Origin: Patescibacteria group bacterium
Lineage (GTDB): Bacteria > Patescibacteriota > Patescibacteriia > UBA2591 > UBA6264
Direction: 5' to 3'
Assembly: GCA_022572625.1 (NCBI GenBank)
Contig: JACZVN010000019.1
Span: forward strand, 1 to 7,204
DNA length: 7,204 bases
Numbering within the stretch: position 1 is the first letter of the stretch; every line of letters begins with the position of its first letter. The position numbers and the translations under genes are program-made. Below the pieces are notes generated by a model that did no database searches, was not told the origin of the DNA, and saw only the letters and a program-made list of their open reading frames with translations. This document shows, piece by piece, positions 5,172-7,204 of this stretch.

Positions 5172-5822
5172 CTAAGGGAATTTTGGTTGGCCAACTAATA
5201 CCTTATGTTCTCGCACAATAATAATATTATGCTTATATTTTTTCAATTTCTCCTCGGGTATATCATCAACAATTACAAAATATATTCCTGATAATCCACT
5301 CACCATAGAAAAGTTCTTTGGGGTTCTAGACTTACAAAACGGTTCTCCATTTGCGAGCCACTTGAATTTACAAGGCACTATTTCTAAAACGCCATTAAAT
5401 CCTATAAATATATTCCTCTTGCTAAATGTTTCCTGGGAATAAAAGACCCGCTCTTGCGTATGAAAAAGTATGCCATCAACTGTTTGAACAGTTCTCTGCT
5501 TTCTGTCTTTATCAGCCTTAAACAGAAAATGACCGTGATAAAAATCATATTTGCTGATTTCTCTGGCCGCACCTTCATCAAGTGCGTATTCTATGCCTTG
5601 TTTAATAAGTGAGAGGAGTTCGGTTGATAATGTATCAGCTATTAATGTAAATCTTATCTTCCCATTTAACATATAATGTGGCCATGAAAGCCTGCCATCT
5701 GATTCTTCTTGCCACGATTGATCTAAAACAGGATCCTGTTTTAGATTATTGCTGTAACAACCTGTTCCAGTTATATTCACTATCCCTATTAAAAGAACTA
5801 GTACGGATAAATATCTCCTCAT
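5172..5822 (-). CDS. Putative lipoprotein of unknown function, 216 aa
   Basis: The protein is not recognised. It opens with MRRYLSVLVLLIGIVNITGT, a short basic n-region and a hydrophobic core, then GTGC at 19-22. Cys22 is a candidate lipidation site, but -3 is Gly rather than the usual Leu, so a plain signal peptide or anchor remains possible. The mature part begins with a linker (23-40), then alternating strands and helices: YMLNGKIRFTLIADTLSTEL, a segment with KYDFYHGHFLFKADKDRKQR, a pair of Cys about 15 residues apart (VPCKFKW, EPFCKSR), and a C-terminal IYFVIVDDIPEEKLKKY. It is probably surface-exposed. ATG 5822 is chosen over TTG 5843 because AAGGAG lies 7 nt before it. It has its own promoter and a hairpin behind it. 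A 26-bp palindrome encodes residues 27-34. Confidence 0.75.
   Translation of the reverse strand: MRRYLSVLVLLIGIVNITGTGCYSNNLKQDPVLDQSWQEESDGRLSWPHYMLNGKIRFTLIADTLSTELLSLIKQGIEYALDEGAAREISKYDFYHGHFLFKADKDRKQRTVQTVDGILFHTQERVFYSQETFSKRNIFIGFNGVLEIVPCKFKWLANGEPFCKSRTPKNFSMVSGLSGIYFVIVDDIPEEKLKKYKHNIIIVREHKVLVGQPKFP
5721..5746. repeat. Perfect 26-bp palindrome inside the lipoprotein coding sequence
   Basis: The half-site ATCTAAAACAGGA is followed without a gap by its exact reverse complement, centred on GGATCC. It covers codons 27-34 (LKQDPVLD) just after the candidate lipidated Cys. Because of its phase, the plus strand read in the matching frame encodes the same eight residues. Confidence 0.85.
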
Positions 5823-5829
5823 TCTTTTA

Positions 5830-5835
5830 CTCCTT
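5830..5835 (-). promoter_or_regulatory. Shine-Dalgarno deciding the ATG start of the lipoprotein
   Basis: Minus-strand AAGGAG ends 7 nt before ATG 5822. It lies inside the reading frame that would start at TTG 5843, which argues against that upstream start. Confidence 0.8.
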
Positions 5836-5854
5836 GTTGTCAAATTTTCAATTC

Positions 5855-5871
5855 ACAGTACTCTATACTGT
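5855..5871 (-). promoter_or_regulatory. Candidate operator just downstream of the lipoprotein promoter
   Basis: ACAGTA and TACTGT form a perfect 6-bp inverted repeat around 5 nt. It lies about 8-24 nt after the expected transcription start. The half-sites are in the reverse order of the E. coli LexA box, so it is not that operator. Confidence 0.35.
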
Positions 5872-5885
5872 ATTTCATTATTTAT

Positions 5886-5914
5886 ATTTTAACAAAAAAT
5901 CTTTCTCTTGTCAA
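5886..5914 (-). promoter_or_regulatory. Promoter of the lipoprotein gene
   Basis: Consensus TTGACA (5909-5914) is followed after exactly 17 nt by TAAAAT (5886-5891), the best promoter match in the window. The leader before ATG 5822 would be about 57 nt. Confidence 0.8.
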
Positions 5915-5948
5915 TATTTTTAAAACTCCCCCAGTCGGACGATGCCTG

Positions 5949-5982
5949 CCCCGTAGTGAACCGTAAGTTCTTACTACCGGGG
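5949..5982. repeat. REP-like imperfect hairpin
   Basis: CCCCG-TAGT-GAAC pairs with GTTC-TT-ACTAC-CGGGG across a 5-nt loop, with a 1-nt and a 2-nt bulge. GTAG sits in the 5' arm, as in REP elements handled by IS200-like (Y1/TnpA-REP) transposases. It stands out as GC-rich in an AT-rich gap, with a perfect 12-bp palindrome, AACAAGCTTGTT, nearby (6004-6015). No transposase gene is in the window. Assignment as a mobile repeat is inference. Confidence 0.4.
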
Positions 5983-6023
5983 TTCAAACTCCTCTTGCAG
6001 ATGAACAAGCTTGTTTAGAATGG

Positions 6024-6062
6024 AATAAAATAAAAGGGCTCATCTGATTACGAATGAACCCT
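6024..6062 (-). terminator. Rho-independent terminator of the 87-aa gene
   Basis: On the minus strand AGGGTTCAT pairs with ATGAGCCCT (9 bp including one U-G) around a 10-nt loop and is followed by TTTATTTTATT. It lies about 30 bp after the stop at 6092. Confidence 0.8.
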
Positions 6063-6091
6063 GAAATAATTGACTTTATAACAATTCTTAT

Positions 6092-6355
6092 TTAAAACGA
6101 ACAGTCATTTATATTTTCATTAGTATTAAACCGTTTACTAGACCAGAGAATATCTATTCCGCCCACGAAATCGCTTTGTAGAAGAGCATTATAATGCACA
6201 CGATTATAGCAAATTGAATAATCAGAATAAGTCATTTTCTCACTGTCACCCTTTAGTCGATTTTGATAACGAACAATACAATAAACTTTCGGACGTTTTT
6301 GTTTCTTTATGCGTTCAATTTCTCTTTCTGCTAAATCTTTACTGATTGTCGGCAT
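6092..6355 (-). CDS. Small hypothetical protein, 87 aa
   Basis: Not recognised. The 87-residue protein begins with a charged helix (SKDLAEREIERIKKQKRPK, residues 5-23), then a strand VYCIVRYQNRL (24-34), a polar Tyr-rich segment (MTYSDYSICYNRVHYN, 41-56) and a C-terminal half with GGIDILWSS. There is no signal peptide or membrane helix, so it is probably cytosolic. It is supported as a gene by a strong Shine-Dalgarno (AAGGAGG, 5 nt before ATG), a promoter upstream and an intrinsic terminator downstream. It forms the third of three single-gene units in a row. Confidence 0.75.
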   Translation of the reverse strand: MPTISKDLAEREIERIKKQKRPKVYCIVRYQNRLKGDSEKMTYSDYSICYNRVHYNALLQSDFVGGIDILWSSKRFNTNENINDCSF

Positions 6356-6360
6356 TTCTT

Positions 6361-6367
6361 CCTCCTT
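6361..6367 (-). promoter_or_regulatory. Strong Shine-Dalgarno of the 87-aa gene
   Basis: Minus-strand AAGGAGG ends 5 nt before ATG 6355. It is the closest match to the anti-Shine-Dalgarno sequence in the window. Confidence 0.8.
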
Positions 6368-6391
6368 TTCTATAATCTGTATAATAATATT

Positions 6392-6420
6392 AATCTAATA
6401 TAAATTAAACATTTTGTCAA
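6392..6420 (-). promoter_or_regulatory. Promoter of the 87-aa gene
   Basis: Consensus TTGACA (6415-6420) is followed after 17 nt by TAGATT (6392-6397). A 6-bp inverted repeat, ATATTA/TAATAT (6387-6401), overlaps the -10; being pure A/T it may be chance. Confidence 0.6.
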
Positions 6421-6439
6421 TAAAATTTTTCACCAACCC

Positions 6440-6466
6440 AAAGAGCGAGATATTGCCTCTCTCTTT
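6440..6466 (-). terminator. Hairpin behind the UPF0182 gene
   Basis: On the minus strand AAAGAGAGAG pairs with CTCGCTCTTT (9 of 10) around a 7-nt loop, 21 bp after the stop at 6488. The following bases (GGGTTGG) are not a T-tract, so it is at best a weak terminator. Confidence 0.45.
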
Positions 6467-6487
6467 AATTAAAACCCCGTCTTTTTA

Positions 6488-7204
6488 TTATTTATTCTTC
6501 TCCAAGATATCGCCTAGTTTTCTAATCTCCTCTCCATAAAGCGACCAGTCACCGCGGCGCTGGGCTTCCAGGGCGCGATTAAATAAATCCCTGGCCTGCT
6601 GGAACGAATCATCTTGAAAAGTAAGCTCCGCCGGCTCAACAACTTCAGTCATTACTTGATTACGAATGTCACGGTCAACTCGGCCGCCAAACACTCTTTC
6701 TAAAGCCAAATCCAAAGTTTTTTCCATGGCAATGCGGTTCTCATGGGCCACAATTACCCGTTTAAGCTCTGGGATTTTGCCGCCTTCGGCGCGCAGGTAA
6801 ATCGGCTGGATATAAACCAATGATTCTTCAATCGGGATCACTAAAAGATTACCTCTGATAACTTCCGAACCGCGTTGGTCCCAAAGGGAAATCTGCCGCG
6901 AGATGTCTGTATCCTGATTAATGCGGTTGGTAATCTGTTTAGGGCCAAAAATAAGCTTTTGTTTAGGAAAACGATAGACTACCAACTGACCGTAAAACTC
7001 CCCGTCATTGCGCGCCACCATCCAAGCCGAAAGATTATCTTTACCCCGGGGAGTAAAAGGAATCATTAAGATGAACTCTTCCTTTTTTTCTCCCGGAAGC
7101 TTCATAATCATGTGCCGTAACATTGGATCAATTTGTCTTCCCCTGGTAATTATTGGGATCTGCCATTGATCTTCTTTATTATAAAAAATTTGCGCTTCGT
7201 TCAT
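6488..7204 (-). CDS. UPF0182 (COG1615) family protein, C-terminal part
   Basis: The frame runs off the right edge; the Met at 7204 is almost certainly internal, because family members are roughly 900 residues with several N-terminal membrane helices. The 238 visible residues follow the conserved UPF0182 C-terminus: [11 protein letters not shown] (7-17), [19 protein letters not shown] (36-54), [17 protein letters not shown] (56-72), [14 protein letters not shown] (75-88), [20 protein letters not shown] (105-124) and [20 protein letters not shown] (149-168). An Asp/Gln-rich linker leads to a C-terminal helical hairpin, [20 protein letters not shown] (205-224). The molecular role is unknown; this part probably lies outside the membrane. 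The coding sequence looks richer in G+C than the ORFan units beside it. Confidence 0.93.
   Translation of the reverse strand: MNEAQIFYNKEDQWQIPIITRGRQIDPMLRHMIMKLPGEKKEEFILMIPFTPRGKDNLSAWMVARNDGEFYGQLVVYRFPKQKLIFGPKQITNRINQDTDISRQISLWDQRGSEVIRGNLLVIPIEESLVYIQPIYLRAEGGKIPELKRVIVAHENRIAMEKTLDLALERVFGGRVDRDIRNQVMTEVVEPAELTFQDDSFQQARDLFNRALEAQRRGDWSLYGEEIRKLGDILEKNK

Noticed and set aside
5823..5843. TTG start seven codons upstream for the lipoprotein
   Set aside because: AAGGAG lies inside that extension, 7 nt before ATG 5822, and the ATG start gives a standard short basic n-region.
5855..5871. LexA/SOS box
   Set aside because: The half-sites are in the inverse order (ACAG...CTGT instead of CTGT...ACAG), and no damage-response gene is present.
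5968..6000. tRNA-like T-arm (GGGGTTCAAACTCC)
   Set aside because: The loop is one base too long, the stem pairs poorly, and no acceptor, D or anticodon arm can be drawn around it.
1..7204. CRISPR array, transposon ends or rRNA/tRNA genes
   Set aside because: I found no regularly spaced direct repeats, no transposase or recombinase, and no conserved RNA gene sequence on either strand.

Overview
The window reads as a low-GC accessory stretch of a Patescibacteria (CPR) genome, probably of the Parcubacteria type. This is inferred from protein families, not proven. The pointers are a BaiN/HI0933-type flavoprotein, a HIT protein, a 65-residue coiled-coil plus membrane protein of a kind common in CPR genomes, and the C-terminal part of a UPF0182 (COG1615) membrane protein, all in AT-rich DNA with short intergenic hairpins. 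Every supported gene lies on the minus strand. All visible stop codons are TAA or TAG.

Left part (1-1268): the N-terminal 422 codons of a large exported protein that runs off the window. It has a signal peptide, a helical segment, a four-Cys motif in an acidic Ser/Thr linker, a segment that reads like the N-terminal half of a contractile-phage tail-tube protein (gp19/TIGR02241-like), and a helical tail with 11-residue repeats. It has its own promoter, with an inverted repeat over the -10 and a hairpin in the leader. This is the most unusual item in the window.

Middle (1495-4300): a probable two-gene HIT/flavoprotein operon, two perfect tandem hairpins, a one-helix membrane protein and a class I methyltransferase-like protein. 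These genes lack obvious Shine-Dalgarno sequences.

Right-middle (4480-6420): three consecutive single-gene units. Each has a TTGACA promoter, a strong Shine-Dalgarno, one small protein of unknown function (173, 216 and 87 aa) and a hairpin behind the gene. The 216-aa protein is a candidate lipoprotein with a perfect 26-bp palindrome inside its coding sequence, just after the signal peptide. A REP-like imperfect hairpin lies between the second and third units.

Right edge (6488-7204): the conserved C-terminal part of a UPF0182 protein, visibly richer in G+C than the genes beside it.

No tRNA, rRNA, CRISPR array, transposase or origin was found. A coherent multi-gene system is not demonstrated. 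The best leads are the tail-tube-like exported protein and the set of ORFan single-gene units.
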